In this document: in pieces, positions 33,048 to 44,100 of the stretch
Position numbering within the stretch: position 1 is the stretch's first letter
Layout of the letters: the number at the start of each line of letters is the position of its first letter
Program-made: the position numbers and the translations under genes
NCBI RefSeq assembly: GCF_002897295.1
Contig: NZ_BEXF01000007.1
Coordinates: 236,298-300,297, forward strand
Source of the DNA: Brevibacillus reuszeri
Lineage (GTDB): Bacteria > Bacillota > Bacilli > Brevibacillales > Brevibacillaceae
Length of the DNA stretch: 64,000 nucleotides
Reading direction: 5' to 3'
Notes under the pieces: generated by a model
What the model was told of the DNA's origin: nothing
Database searches by the model: none
The model's input: only the letters and a program-made list of their open reading frames with translations

Positions 33048-35297
33048 CTATTTCTTTTGTGTTTGTTCATATAAAGTTTGAACCAGCTGTGCTACCTCTG
33101 CTCGCGTCAGTGACTCATTCGGGCTAAAGGCATTTGGGGATTTACCTGCCAGAATTCCTTTTGCATTCACCAGTGCTACTGCTGGAACCTGTTTTTTCTG
33201 TAGGTCTGTGTAAGGCGTGATGAATATGTCCGTCTTCTCTAACAGGCTTCCGTAGCCAAACAGACGGGCAAGCATGTCTGCTGCTTCTATTCGCGTAATG
33301 GCGCGATCAGGGTTGAACGTGTTACCTTCCTTGGCAATGATACCGTATCGAATTGCTTTTTGAATCGCTGGATAGTACGCGTTCTTCATATCTACGTCCG
33401 TAAACTGATAAGTCTGGTCCTCATCGTCCTCATAAAACATACCCAGATTCCGGAATTCATACCGATTTGTCAATCGCGTCAAAATTTGGGCCATTTCCCC
33501 GCGTGTCACTGCTTTCTCCGGCTCCAGCTTTCCATCCTTGGCCGTGAGCAGGTCCATGCGCACTGCGAATTCCAATGCTGCTTTTTGCGGATGCTCGTCG
33601 ATGTCCTGCGGCTGCCGATTTTTTTCTGCCTCCGCATAGCTGACCCATTGTCCCGATACCGCGTCCACTACACCTTCATCTCCTACGTAACGATAGATAA
33701 GAAGTGGCTCCTTTGGCTGGGAAGGGAATCCGTAGCTGGTGTATTGTGGCTGGTAATAGGTAAGCATGAACTCTTTTTGCTTTTGCATGATTTGATTGGC
33801 TTTTGTATGATCGATGGTTGCTTTGAGTGATTTTTCAGTGGCGTTTACAGGCAATTCGTCCCAAGGAGCTCTCAGTCCTTCTGCTTCCCCTGTCTCAGGA
33901 TCAACGATAACCTCAGTATACATGCTTTGAATTTCGACCCCATCCTTTAACCAACCAAAACGGACTCCGTACGATTCTCCACGCTCTATCAGCTGCTTCT
34001 GCTCTTCTGCCGATGGAGACGGCAAGAGGAACATTTCTCCCAATCGGTCAGCATAGAGCATTTTCACGAGCTGGATCGCGTTTGCCTCTGCCTTGCCCCA
34101 TGGTATAACTGTTGTGAACTTGCGCCCCCGCTCCCTAAATCGAGCCCCTTCTCTCGCTTCGTATCCCTTCAATTCACCACGGTCACCGATCGTGAGCTCC
34201 ACGCGCTCCTCCGAATCCGCCTTCCCTTGGAGAGGGGTAAAGGAAAAATCCCAATTCTGTCTTCGAACACCGTCCGCGCCAGTGCTGGAACCACTGCCAT
34301 AGCTTCCTTCAAAGCGATAGCTGCCCGGGAACTTTTTGATGATTTGCTCAGCAATCTTTTGCGCCTCTTCCTTGGTAATGATGCGCTCTTCTCCTTTATT
34401 CTTTACGACAGTAGTTCCGAGTGGCTGGATCTTTCTCTCCACAGCCTCGGTGCCTACCGCATTAATGACCTTGCCGCTTATCGCATCTACAAACTGCGGA
34501 TCATTTTCATCAAAACGATATATCAGCATATACAGATCTGAACCCGGCTCTCCACTTCTTAGAACACTTGCCTGATTCGCGAATACGAGAGAAGGCTTCG
34601 CCTGCTCAGCTAAAAGCTTTTGTCCTTCTTCAGCAGAAATCACCTGTGTAGTCGCAGGGAGCTTGCCATCATACCATTCCCGTGAGAAGGAAGTAAGCTG
34701 TCCCTCTTGGTCAAGAACGATTTGAAACCCGTTCTCCAGAAAAGGAATCTCGTTTTCCATCCGGGTAAAAGAAAAGTGATGGATAGCTTGCTGCTGGAAA
34801 AAGTAAGGGTACAGCGGTCCGAATTCGTTCGGCTTGGACAGTTTTTGTCGCTCTTCCGAAGTAGTGACTCGTTGTAAAAACTCCTCTGCTATACTTAGTG
34901 CCTGTTCTGATGAAAGCTTTTTTTGTGAAGCTGTCGTATTGACTTTGTCCCGATAGTAGGAATATTGCAGCAATTTACTGGAAGCAGCATCGATTGTAAC
35001 CATGATTCGGTTGGACTTTGTGTCTTCCCAAGCGATTCGCCAAGACGATGTCCCGCTAAATGGATCGCGTTTGGCATCCAGAAAGCTCGCTCGCTCCAAT
35101 TTATAATCTGCAGGGATGGTGACCCATTTTTTGGCTGCCTGGATCGCTTCCTCCTGTGAAATACTTCTGGTTTGTTCTTCGGCTGCGTACGTGACCAGTG
35201 CTCCTCCACTCATACCAATCGTAGTGAGTACGGATGTGAGCAAAATGGAGGTAGATACTCCCATCGCCACTCCCCATGATTGTCTCCGTTTTAGCAC
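33048..35297 (-). CDS. S-layer-homology surface protein with PepSY/YcdB-like repeats
   Basis: About 749 aa. A signal peptide ends near TYAAEEQ. Two YcdB/PepSY-type segments follow (about 40-300 and 305-560), with repeated EEAI..AKKWV and SAEEGQKLL patterns and DAISGKVI. Three C-terminal SLH domains (about 575-745: AVTRGEMAQILTRL, AITRIEAADMLARL, SLTRAEVAQLVQTL) anchor it to cell-wall polysaccharide. PepSY domains are often protease-inhibitory. The GTG at 35297 is preferred over one four codons earlier that overlaps the ribosome site. Confidence 0.88.
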   Translation of the reverse strand: MLKRRQSWGVAMGVSTSILLTSVLTTIGMSGGALVTYAAEEQTRSISQEEAIQAAKKWVTIPADYKLERASFLDAKRDPFSGTSSWRIAWEDTKSNRIMVTIDAASSKLLQYSYYRDKVNTTASQKKLSSEQALSIAEEFLQRVTTSEERQKLSKPNEFGPLYPYFFQQQAIHHFSFTRMENEIPFLENGFQIVLDQEGQLTSFSREWYDGKLPATTQVISAEEGQKLLAEQAKPSLVFANQASVLRSGEPGSDLYMLIYRFDENDPQFVDAISGKVINAVGTEAVERKIQPLGTTVVKNKGEERIITKEEAQKIAEQIIKKFPGSYRFEGSYGSGSSTGADGVRRQNWDFSFTPLQGKADSEERVELTIGDRGELKGYEAREGARFRERGRKFTTVIPWGKAEANAIQLVKMLYADRLGEMFLLPSPSAEEQKQLIERGESYGVRFGWLKDGVEIQSMYTEVIVDPETGEAEGLRAPWDELPVNATEKSLKATIDHTKANQIMQKQKEFMLTYYQPQYTSYGFPSQPKEPLLIYRYVGDEGVVDAVSGQWVSYAEAEKNRQPQDIDEHPQKAALEFAVRMDLLTAKDGKLEPEKAVTRGEMAQILTRLTNRYEFRNLGMFYEDDEDQTYQFTDVDMKNAYYPAIQKAIRYGIIAKEGNTFNPDRAITRIEAADMLARLFGYGSLLEKTDIFITPYTDLQKKQVPAVALVNAKGILAGKSPNAFSPNESLTRAEVAQLVQTLYEQTQKK

Positions 35298-35361
35298 GGT
35301 AAAAACCACTCCTCTCGATATACATGCTCGTCCATTTTACCATTAATCTGGAAAATATAGC

Positions 35362-35413
35362 AAAAAAAAGATCTGCAAATCAGGCTAATGACTCGCCCAG
35401 CAGATCTTTTTTT
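35362..35413. terminator. Bidirectional terminator
   Basis: Perfect arms AAAAAAAAGATCTGC (35362-35376) and GCAGATCTTTTTTT (35400-35413). It lies just past the hemQ stop codon on the minus strand. Confidence 0.85.
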
Positions 35414-35428
35414 CCTTGCTCTCTTATT

Positions 35429-36181
35429 TTATACTTCCAGCTTTTTCGCGAGCGTTTCCACGTTCAACACATTACCAACGAGGAAGTTGCCAAATTCGCC
35501 GAAGCGCGCACTTACTTCATCAAAGCGCATTTCGTACACGATGTGCTTGAATTCCAGCGGATCGTTGGCAAACAGTGTAACGCCCCACTCCCAATCGTCA
35601 AAGCCCACAGAGCCACCGATGATTTGCTTCACGCGACCAGCATAGGAACGGCCGATCAAGCCGTGGGAGCGCATCATTTCCTGACGCTCCTGCATGCTCA
35701 GCATGTACCAGTTGTCTTGCAGATCACGTTTTTTGTTCATCGGATAGAAGCAGATGTGCTCCCATTTTGGCAGGACTGGGTACAGACGGTCACGCACATG
35801 TGGGTTAGCCTTTGGATCTTCACCTGGGTTATGTACATAATTGCTCAGCTCAACTACAGATACATAAGAATACGGTGCTTCTGTATAGGCAGCAAAGCGT
35901 GTTTTATTAAATGCCGTTTTGATTTCATCCAGCTCTTGCATAGTTTCTCGCAGAAACATGAAGACCAGATCAGCCTTGTGTCCCAAAATGGAGTACACAG
36001 CCGTGCTTCCTTTTCCTTCTGCTTCATTCGCGTCCCACGTATGGATCAATTCATTCAGCTCGTCCAACGCTTCTTGACGCTCCTGGGCAGAAGCTGCTTT
36101 CCACTTTTCCCAATTGATGGTGCGGAAATTATGATACGTATACCAACCTTCTAATGTAAGCAACGCTTCGTTCGTGCTCAT
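35429..36181 (-). CDS. hemQ: Coproheme decarboxylase HemQ (chlorite-dismutase family)
   Basis: A 250-aa protein. The heme-ligand His is in [14 protein letters not shown] (His173), and the catalytic Tyr region is [16 protein letters not shown] with [13 protein letters not shown]. It converts coproheme to heme b in the coproporphyrin-dependent route of Gram-positive bacteria. The start at 36181 follows AAAGGAG; the 37 codons upstream in frame look non-coding. It is convergent with nothing and has its own terminator. Confidence 0.95.
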   Translation of the reverse strand: MSTNEALLTLEGWYTYHNFRTINWEKWKAASAQERQEALDELNELIHTWDANEAEGKGSTAVYSILGHKADLVFMFLRETMQELDEIKTAFNKTRFAAYTEAPYSYVSVVELSNYVHNPGEDPKANPHVRDRLYPVLPKWEHICFYPMNKKRDLQDNWYMLSMQERQEMMRSHGLIGRSYAGRVKQIIGGSVGFDDWEWGVTLFANDPLEFKHIVYEMRFDEVSARFGEFGNFLVGNVLNVETLAKKLEV

Positions 36182-36288
36182 TTGAAAATCAGCTCCTTTG
36201 AAAAATCTGGTTATCCTGTCTTCACCATTCCCAGTATAGCATAAGCAACTGCGGTATATTCCGAACAGATTGGTGAACAACAAAAGAA

Positions 36289-36317
36289 ACAAGCGGCGCC
36301 ATACGGCTACCGCTTGT
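36289..36317 (-). terminator. Terminator overlapping the nagB stop codon
   Basis: ACAAGCGG (36289-36296) and CCGCTTGT (36310-36317); the minus strand continues TTCTTTTGTT. The stem includes the last nagB codons. Confidence 0.7.
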
Positions 36318-37065
36318 CTTCGCTACTTGCTGCTGCAACTGTCAATTGACTTGCTGCTGCCTCATCTACAATAACAGTCACATCTGGGTGATGCTGCAGC
36401 AAGGAAGCCGGCACATCCGCTGTTGGCTCTCCCTCCAGCATCAGCCGTACTGCCTCTGCTTTTGCCTCACCGCTCGCCAGAAGAACAACCTTTTTGGCAC
36501 TAAGAATCGTCTTGATCCCCATCGAAACTGCTTGTGTTGGCACTTCCACTTTACTCGCAAAATAGCGGGCGTTTGCTTCGATCGTGCTCTCGGTCAGCTG
36601 CACCACTCTTGTCGTCGAATCTGCAGAGGAACCAGGCTCATTGAAGCCGATATGTCCATTGTTGCCGATCCCCAGCACTTGAATATCTACACCGCCTGCT
36701 TGGCGAATGGCTTCCTCGTAGCTTACACACTCCTGTTGAAGATCAGCGGCATCCCCCGCCGGTACATGTGTATTGCCTGCTGGCAGGTTAATATGATCGA
36801 ACAGGTTTTCCTGCATATAGGCGCGATAGCTTTGCGGGTGTGTAGCTCCTAGCCCGACATATTCATCAAGATTAAAGCTGCTCGCCTGAGAAAAATCGAT
36901 GCCTTCCTCCTGATGCAGCTTGATCAGCTCCCGGTACATACCTACGGGTGTACCTCCAGTTGCCAGACCCAAAACGACTTTCGGGTTGCTCTTGACTTCA
37001 TCAGCGACCAGTCCTGCCGCCTTTTTGCCGAGCTCCCCGTAATCTTTTACAATTATGAGTTTCAA
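36307..37065 (-). CDS. nagB: Glucosamine-6-phosphate deaminase
   Basis: A 252-aa protein. [12 protein letters not shown] (phosphate loop), [10 protein letters not shown] (catalytic Asp) and [15 protein letters not shown] (catalytic His loop) are visible. It converts GlcN-6-P to fructose-6-P and ammonia, feeding amino sugars into glycolysis. It lies 15 bp after the MurR/RpiR regulator gene and probably forms a two-gene operon with it. No nagA or PTS gene is adjacent. Confidence 0.95.
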   Translation of the reverse strand: MKLIIVKDYGELGKKAAGLVADEVKSNPKVVLGLATGGTPVGMYRELIKLHQEEGIDFSQASSFNLDEYVGLGATHPQSYRAYMQENLFDHINLPAGNTHVPAGDAADLQQECVSYEEAIRQAGGVDIQVLGIGNNGHIGFNEPGSSADSTTRVVQLTESTIEANARYFASKVEVPTQAVSMGIKTILSAKKVVLLASGEAKAEAVRLMLEGEPTADVPASLLQHHPDVTVIVDEAAASQLTVAAASSEDKR

Positions 37066-37080
37066 CTCATCTCACCTCAG

Positions 37081-37974
37081 TCAATATTTTCTCTCCAGTA
37101 CGGCCTTTGCCGTTCGTTCCTTGTACGTGAGCGCTTTTTCCTTGTTGCGCATGGCAAGTGTCGTGCAGATGACATCCAACACATGCAGCTGTGCAATTTT
37201 TGCCGCCAGTGAACCTCCCTGCAACGGACCTTCCTGAGCCGCAGTGAGCAGCGTTATATCTGCTACATTCGTAATCGGCGAGCGGCGGTAATGTGTCAAG
37301 CAGATGATGGTCGCACCTGCCTGTTTTGCCACTTTGAGCGAGTCGATCGTGTCTTTGGTACTGCCCGATACGGACAACCCGATCGCTACATCACCAGGGC
37401 CTAGTGTCGCAGCTGCCATCGCCTGCAGATGTGACTCACTCATGGCGTCTACACGCAGACCAATCCGCATAAATGCGTACTTGGCGTCCTGTGCCGTGAC
37501 GGCTGAGGTACCTACTCCGTAGAAGTGGATGGAGCCCGCTTTTTGCAGCAGCTCCACGCAGCGCTCGATCTGCTCCATGTCAATCAATGCAGCTGTATCA
37601 CCTATCGCCTGCTGATTGGTTGCCATTACTTTCTGGGCAATGATATCGAGGGTATCATTTTCGCCTACTTCTCCATGCAGATTTTTGGCTGGCGTAACCA
37701 GCTCCTGCGCAAGCGCCAGCTTGAATTCCTGATAGCCACGAAAGCCGATCTTCCGGCAAAAACGGAGTACCGTCGTCTCCCCTACGCCAGCCTTTTCTGC
37801 CAGATCGATGACAGAAGAGTAGATGACGCTATCCGTTTGCTGCAAGACGATACTTGCGACTTTTTGCTCTGATTTCGTAAAAGAAGGCGTGAGACTCTGT
37901 ATTTGCAATAGCGTATTTGTCTTGAGAATGGTCGCTGTACCCAGACTGGACAGCTCCTCTTGGTGTCCTGCCAT
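37081..37974 (-). CDS. MurR/RpiR family regulator with SIS domain
   Basis: A 297-aa protein. The N-terminal helix-turn-helix is about 25-85 (GVGETTVLRFCRKIGFRG). The C-terminal SIS domain (about 125-265) has YGVGTSAVTAQDAKYAF and GLSVSGSTKDTIDSL for phosphosugar binding. It probably senses an amino-sugar phosphate and regulates nagB and itself. The start at 37974 follows AAGGGGGAG; the 17 codons upstream lack a ribosome site. Confidence 0.9.
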   Translation of the reverse strand: MAGHQEELSSLGTATILKTNTLLQIQSLTPSFTKSEQKVASIVLQQTDSVIYSSVIDLAEKAGVGETTVLRFCRKIGFRGYQEFKLALAQELVTPAKNLHGEVGENDTLDIIAQKVMATNQQAIGDTAALIDMEQIERCVELLQKAGSIHFYGVGTSAVTAQDAKYAFMRIGLRVDAMSESHLQAMAAATLGPGDVAIGLSVSGSTKDTIDSLKVAKQAGATIICLTHYRRSPITNVADITLLTAAQEGPLQGGSLAAKIAQLHVLDVICTTLAMRNKEKALTYKERTAKAVLERKY

Positions 37975-38028
37975 ATGCTCCCCCTTGGGTAAAAAGGCTG
38001 ATCTCATCGAGTTCTTCAGGCGCAAAAC

Positions 38029-38051
38029 AAAAAGGCTGTATTTCTACAGCC
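38029..38051 (-). terminator. Terminator of the giant repeat-protein gene
   Basis: GGCTGTA (38034-38040), 4-nt loop, TACAGCC (38045-38051), followed on the minus strand by TTTTTGTTTTG. It lies about 65 bp past the stop codon. Confidence 0.85.
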
Positions 38052-38115
38052 ATTATATCAAAAAAGGAGTTTTCCGCCATCTCTTTTATATAAAGTGGAG
38101 TGTTCCTCCAACTTT

Positions 38116-41100
38116 CTAAAAAGGCGTGAACAAAACGTTGGCACATCTTCTAATACTCATGCAGCCTGTTCGCACTGCCGGATTCAGGACCAGATCGAGA
38201 GTCACGATCTCCCCGGCTTCTAATGTGACGGTTCCTATCCCCTCGCCAACGCCCAAAGCTCTGGCCACAACCAGATAATTACCCGGCTCCAGGTTGGCTG
38301 CGACGTAACGTCCCAGATTGTCCGTTTGAACAGTCGCTACGATTCTTACTGGCTGATTCAATGTCTGTACATACACAAGTGCCCCGGCAACCGGAAGTCC
38401 CGTCAATCCTGAACGGACTGTTCCGTGGATTCGGCCAGTCTGAGAGAGTTGAATGACGATTGCGGTCGTCTGGTTGGCGTTAACGACTAGCTCCACTTGC
38501 CCAGAGCCAATTCCTGGTATCGTCCCTACTGCGGTATACGTCCCAGGCGCCACATTGACAAAACGGAATGTGCCGTCCGGCTGTGCCAGGATGTTCTGCA
38601 ATCGTATCCCATCTGCATTGATTAATGTCAGCTGAATATTGTTTCCGATCGCTTGGGTACCATCCGGCAGCAAGACAATCCCTGTTATATCTCCGACGAT
38701 CGGCAACATTGAAATAGAAGCACCAGCTGTCTGCCCGCCGACAACGGAAACGGTGGTATAATGCGTGCCGAAGCCGTCTGCACTTGCCACGACATTATAC
38801 AAACCTTGGGGCAGTCCCGTTATCAGGAAATTCCCGGCCTGATTTGTTACCGTATTGGTAATAAACATGCCATTGGAAAAGATTTGCACCGAAACAGCCG
38901 CTCCCGAGATCGGAAGCCCCGTCAGCTGATTGGTCACCTGTCCAGAAATATTACCCGGCAGTGCCGCCATCGATAGAACGACTCCGTTTATTGTCTGCCC
39001 TGCTGTAACAGTAATGCTTTGCATCGCTGTGGTGTAGCTCTCCTGACTCGCACTAATGATGTACGTTCCAGGCGGGAGATTGCCTACTGAATAATTCCCT
39101 AAGTCATCCGTGACCGCACTGCCGTACAAAGTGCCGTGCGCATCCTTCACCTGTACCACCGCGTTGGGAACGACTCCTCCTCCCGCTGCTTGCACCTGTC
39201 CCGTGATCGTAGCAGGGAATGGGTTTAGCCCGACATCAATCTCCGTGGTCTGCCCTGAGAAAATCGTCGCCCCGACAGGTGCAGTCGCGTAGCCCTGTTC
39301 GCTGATGGCCAGTGTATACGTCAAGGGAGCCAAGCCATCAATGACAAATTGCCCGAGTCCGTCCGTAATCGTCCGAGCGAGTAAATTGTTTGTGGAAGGG
39401 AAAAAGATGAGAACCTCTGCCCCAACCAATGGGGTTCCATCCAGACTGTCCCTGACGACGCCCTGCAACCTTCCCGGATTTGGATCAAGCGGGATGTTGA
39501 TGGTTGCTGTTCCTCCAGCGGCTACAGCAAAAGAGACACTCTTCCTTTGATAGTTTTCGTTTCTTGCCAAAAGCGTGTAGTTTCCTTCCGTAAAGCCGTT
39601 GATCAGGTACACTCCCTGTATGTCTGTCTGGATAGAAAACAGAATTGTATTATTGTTGTCCAGCAGACGGACGAGGGTGTTGGCAAGAGGCGTAGCAACC
39701 AAGGAGTCGCTGACTTGACCGGTCACACCCGCTGGCAAGCTCGGCAAGGAAAAGTCGAGACCGGTCAGTCCTCCCTGTACAACCAGAACGGTAGACGCTT
39801 CTGCGGCATACCCCGCAGCATTCGCAATGAGCGTATAGCTGCCTGCAGTAAGGCCACTTGCCACGTACTGTCCTTGTGAATCGGCGAGCAGGATCGTCAG
39901 GATGGTCCCAGATGGGCTTCCTTGACGGACGGTTATCGTAGCGCCAGCTATCGGCATGCCCGAATTTTCCTCTCGCACTGTGCCCGCTATTGCGCCGGGC
40001 AAGTCTTGGAGCGCAAAGCTTAATGTAGAAGCACTGCCAGACTGTATGATTGCTCCGGCAGCATCGCTTGCATATCCGGAAGCATTTACGTTAACGGTGT
40101 ATCCTCCGGGGGCCAGCCTATTTACGTAATAGTTGCCCATGGCGTCCGTCACTAAAGTCGCCACAGGCGCCCGTGTGTTATCGTAGACGATGATCGTTGC
40201 TCCTACGATCGGCAAGCCTGTTTCAAGATCAATCACAGTCCCTGACAAGCTGCCAGGATTCGGGATAAGCGCAGTCTGGAAGCTTGCCGTTTGTCCCCCT
40301 GACAAAATGACAGACTGCGATGCAGATGAAAAGTTTGGAGCGGTTACCGTTACGTTTACCACGCCAGGAGGTAGTTTTTCGGCAAGAAAAACACCTTGAT
40401 CATCGGTAAGAAGCGTAGAAAGCCGTGCACCTTGGGCGTTTGTAATCAGAACACTGCTTCCAGGAATGCCGAGTCCTGTCATTTGATTGGTTACCTGACC
40501 AGAGATGGCAGCAGGCAAATCAGCCAACGTAACTGTCGTCGTTGCCGTCGCTCCTGCTGTTATCGCAACACCAATGCTCCCCACTCCGTAGCCTGGCGCG
40601 GAAGCGAGGATGGTGTACACCCCAGGAGCGACGTTTGAAAAGAAAAAACCGCCTGATTCATTCGCAAGTAAGCTTTGAAGAACCGATTGATTGCTATCAA
40701 CCAGCTTGACGTTTATTTGGCCTCCGGTAGCGGGCTGTCCCGAGCTGTTAATAACGCTGCCAGCAATAGCCCCGGGCATTGACAGGAGTGCAACGCTGGC
40801 TCCCGTCGTCTGTTGACTTGCTACATTGACCCCGACAGTCTGAGCAGAATAGGTAGGAGCGCTTATCGTGACGGTATATGCTCCCGGAGTGATATTTCCA
40901 ATCAGATAATTCCCCGCCTGGTCGGTACTTGCCGAAGCGACTACATTTCCGTCCAAGGCGGAACGAATCAGCACAACAGCCCCTGAGATTGGGGTTCCCG
41001 GACTATTCGCATCTGTCACCTGACCGCTTATTCCTCCCGCATCTGCTGAGAGGGTAAAATCAATCCCCGTTTTGACATCCCCTGGTCCAAGCGTAGCACC

Positions 41101-44100
41101 AATCGTAGCAGCGACAAAACCGGGGGCATTCGCTGCCACGATGAAGGAGCCGACAGGCAGATGGCCGATCGTATAGACCCCAGCTGTGTCAGTCGCTCCA
41201 AAGCCCAGTGTCGTCTCATGCAAATCCATGATACGCACAACGGCAGTGGCGATCGGCTGCATGCTGGCATCACGTACTGTTCCCGAAATGCTTGCCGGAT
41301 TTGGCGCGAGTGTCATCGTCACACTGGTGGTCTGTCCAGCCACTACGATTGCACCGGTGGATTGCACAGCATAACCAGGTGCGGATGCGGTCAAGACATA
41401 GGAACCCGGCGGCAATCCTTCAAATAGAAATGCCCCGTTCCCATCGGCAATGACAGAGCCAATCAATAAGTTATTGATGTCGAACAACTGGATAGTAGTA
41501 CTTGCAACTATAGGCCCTATTGTTCCAACGACTGCTCCGACTGCTTGGGATAGTTGTAGCTGGACCGGAGTTGCTGCATTAGGCAATACGATTGCTCCTG
41601 CTTGATTCGTTTGAAAGCCAGCAGCTGAGGCGGTGACAATATATTGTCCCCCAGCTAGCCCCATGATCGCGAAATTCCCTTGACTGTCGCTGTTGACTGA
41701 TTTGATCACGAAGCCATTGGCATCAAGCACTTTGATTTGCGCCCCGGCGATAGGCTGCAGTGTTCCGGCTCCAACTACTTGCCCGTAAATTTCACCTGGA
41801 CTTGAAAACAACGAAAGTGTGACGGGCGTGTTGGCATTTGCAAGTACGATAGCCGTAGCGCTGTTCGTTTGATAGGTAGCCGCGTTTGCCGTAATCGTGT
41901 ATACCCCTGGCGAAAGGCCTGTAATCTGATAATTTCCTGCGAGATCGCTCAATGCCTGGGCGACGATAGCTCCTGCACCATTCAAGACACTAACCTCTAC
42001 GGAAGCGCCAATGATTGGCAGTCCCGATGTCCCGTCAAGAATTGTCCCTGAAAGACTCCCCGGCAGGTCTGCAAGCTGCGCGTTCACCGTAGTTACGGCA
42101 AGGGGACTGACAATCGCACCTGTTAAGCTGGTTGCTTTGTTGGGAGCCGACACGATAACAACGTAGTTTTTTGGCAGCAGGTTAAAAATTGCGTATTGAC
42201 CATTGCCGTCTGTAAGCACCGTAGCTACTACCGGACCGGATGCTGTGTTCTCTCTGATGGTAATAACTGCTCCCTGGATCGGCTGGTTCGCACTGTCTGT
42301 GACCTGACCTGTTATGGAGCCTGGTGAAGCTTGCAGCACAAAGTTCAGCAGTGATATTGTCTGGGGCATGACGACCGTCCCGAGCACCGACGTCGAATAG
42401 TCCTGGGCCGATGCAGTAACGGTATAAGAATACGGTGCCAAGTGAGGAAAGGAAAAAGTTCCCGCACTATCCGTTATCGCCTGCGCTACGGGCACGGTAC
42501 CCTTTGATACGATGACAGCTGCCCCAACAATCGGATTCCCTGACGTATCTGTGACACTCCCGTTCAGTACCCCCGCCAGTTTATCCAATGAAAGATCAAC
42601 CTGGGTAACAGTCGCTGGCGCAATATCAAACCCGATTGTCTTCCCTGCGTATCCCTCCGCTGCAACTGAGAGAACATAGGTTGTCGGCCCAAGCAAGGAT
42701 AACGAATAGTCCCCGTTCGCATCAGTTGTCGTCTCTGCAACAGGAAGCCCATCGCGAGTCAAAACCTTGACGCTTGCACCCGGAATGTCGTCTCCTGTTT
42801 GTGCATCCGAGATCGTCCCGCTCACAGTGCCAAACGCTGCTGTCAGACTGTAGTTCAGAATTTTGACATCCCCCGGCTGCAAGCTGATTCCTGCCAGCTG
42901 TGTGGAATACCCCGCAGCGCTGACGCGAATCTGGTAGACGCCTTGGGCCAGCTTATTCAACACATACGACCCGGCCCCGTCTGTTGTTGTTTCCGTCAGG
43001 AGAATCCCGGTCTGATTCAATACTTCCACGAGTGCCCCTGGGATCGGCACATTGCCAGGCCCGGTTACCTGACCTGAAAGCTGAGCCAGAGCCGTTTGCA
43101 AAACGACATTTTGTGTTGTCGTCTGGGCCCGAATCACACTGATTGCAGCTGTTGCTGGCTGATACGTATCCGCACTCACGGCGATTGTGTAAGCGCCTGG
43201 CACGACATTCAGGAATTGATAGACTCCCCCCGCCCCGGTAACCACCTGATTGACGGTGACACCTGACGTATTGATGAGTTTTACAACCGCCCCTGCAATC
43301 GGAGACAGGGAAGCATCCGTAACAGTCCCCGTCACTTGCCCTGGACTTTGCGGTAGTAAAATATCTGCACGCGTTGTCTGGCCAGCTACTACCGTAACAA
43401 ATTGTATTTTCGGATCGTAAGTGGACGCAGTGACCGAGACGGAATAGACCCCAGGTGCCAATCCCGTAAAGGAATAGGCTCCATCAACGTTTGTAGTCGT
43501 CGTACCGATCAGGACCGGAGTCAAGTCGTACAGCTCTACCTGTGCACCCGCAACAGGCAAATTCGTGGATTGGTCAAGAACAACACCAGCAACGCTGCCA
43601 GCTGGGCTCACCGTGATATCCAAGGTGTCCGAAAGCGGAGTAAGCGTGCCTCCCGAGTAGCTATCAACCCCTGAAGCTGTCGCAGTATTCAATCGCCGCG
43701 TTCCGGTCGGTGAAGTCGTAAATATCCCGCTTACTGTAAAAGACAAGCTCGCTAGCGCTGCCACAGGAAGATTGCCTATAGTCCAGCTGAGGGTTTTCGT
43801 TAGCGAATTATAGCTCACAGTGCCGCTGCTCACCGTATTTACGGCAAAAGCCGTAACCTGATCAAGCTGGAGCAAGTCTTGAACCGTGACCACATTCGCC
43901 TGACTTTTTCCCGTATTTGCAACTGCGATCGTACCGGTCCACTGCGCCACCTGTCCGGTGATGACGCTGCCAGGTCCAGAAGTCAGCTGCTTGTCGATAG
44001 CCAGACTGGCCCGAACATCTCCCACCGCTACCATACTCACGTTACTCAATGAATTGACAAAGCTGAACCCTTCGCTCGTCCGCAAAGAATCCTTGTTGTA

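Noticed and set aside
42564..43674. Many plus-strand and alternative-frame open frames within the giant repeat-protein gene.
   Set aside because: They are shadows of the real 2184-codon frame, without ribosome sites or protein-like composition.
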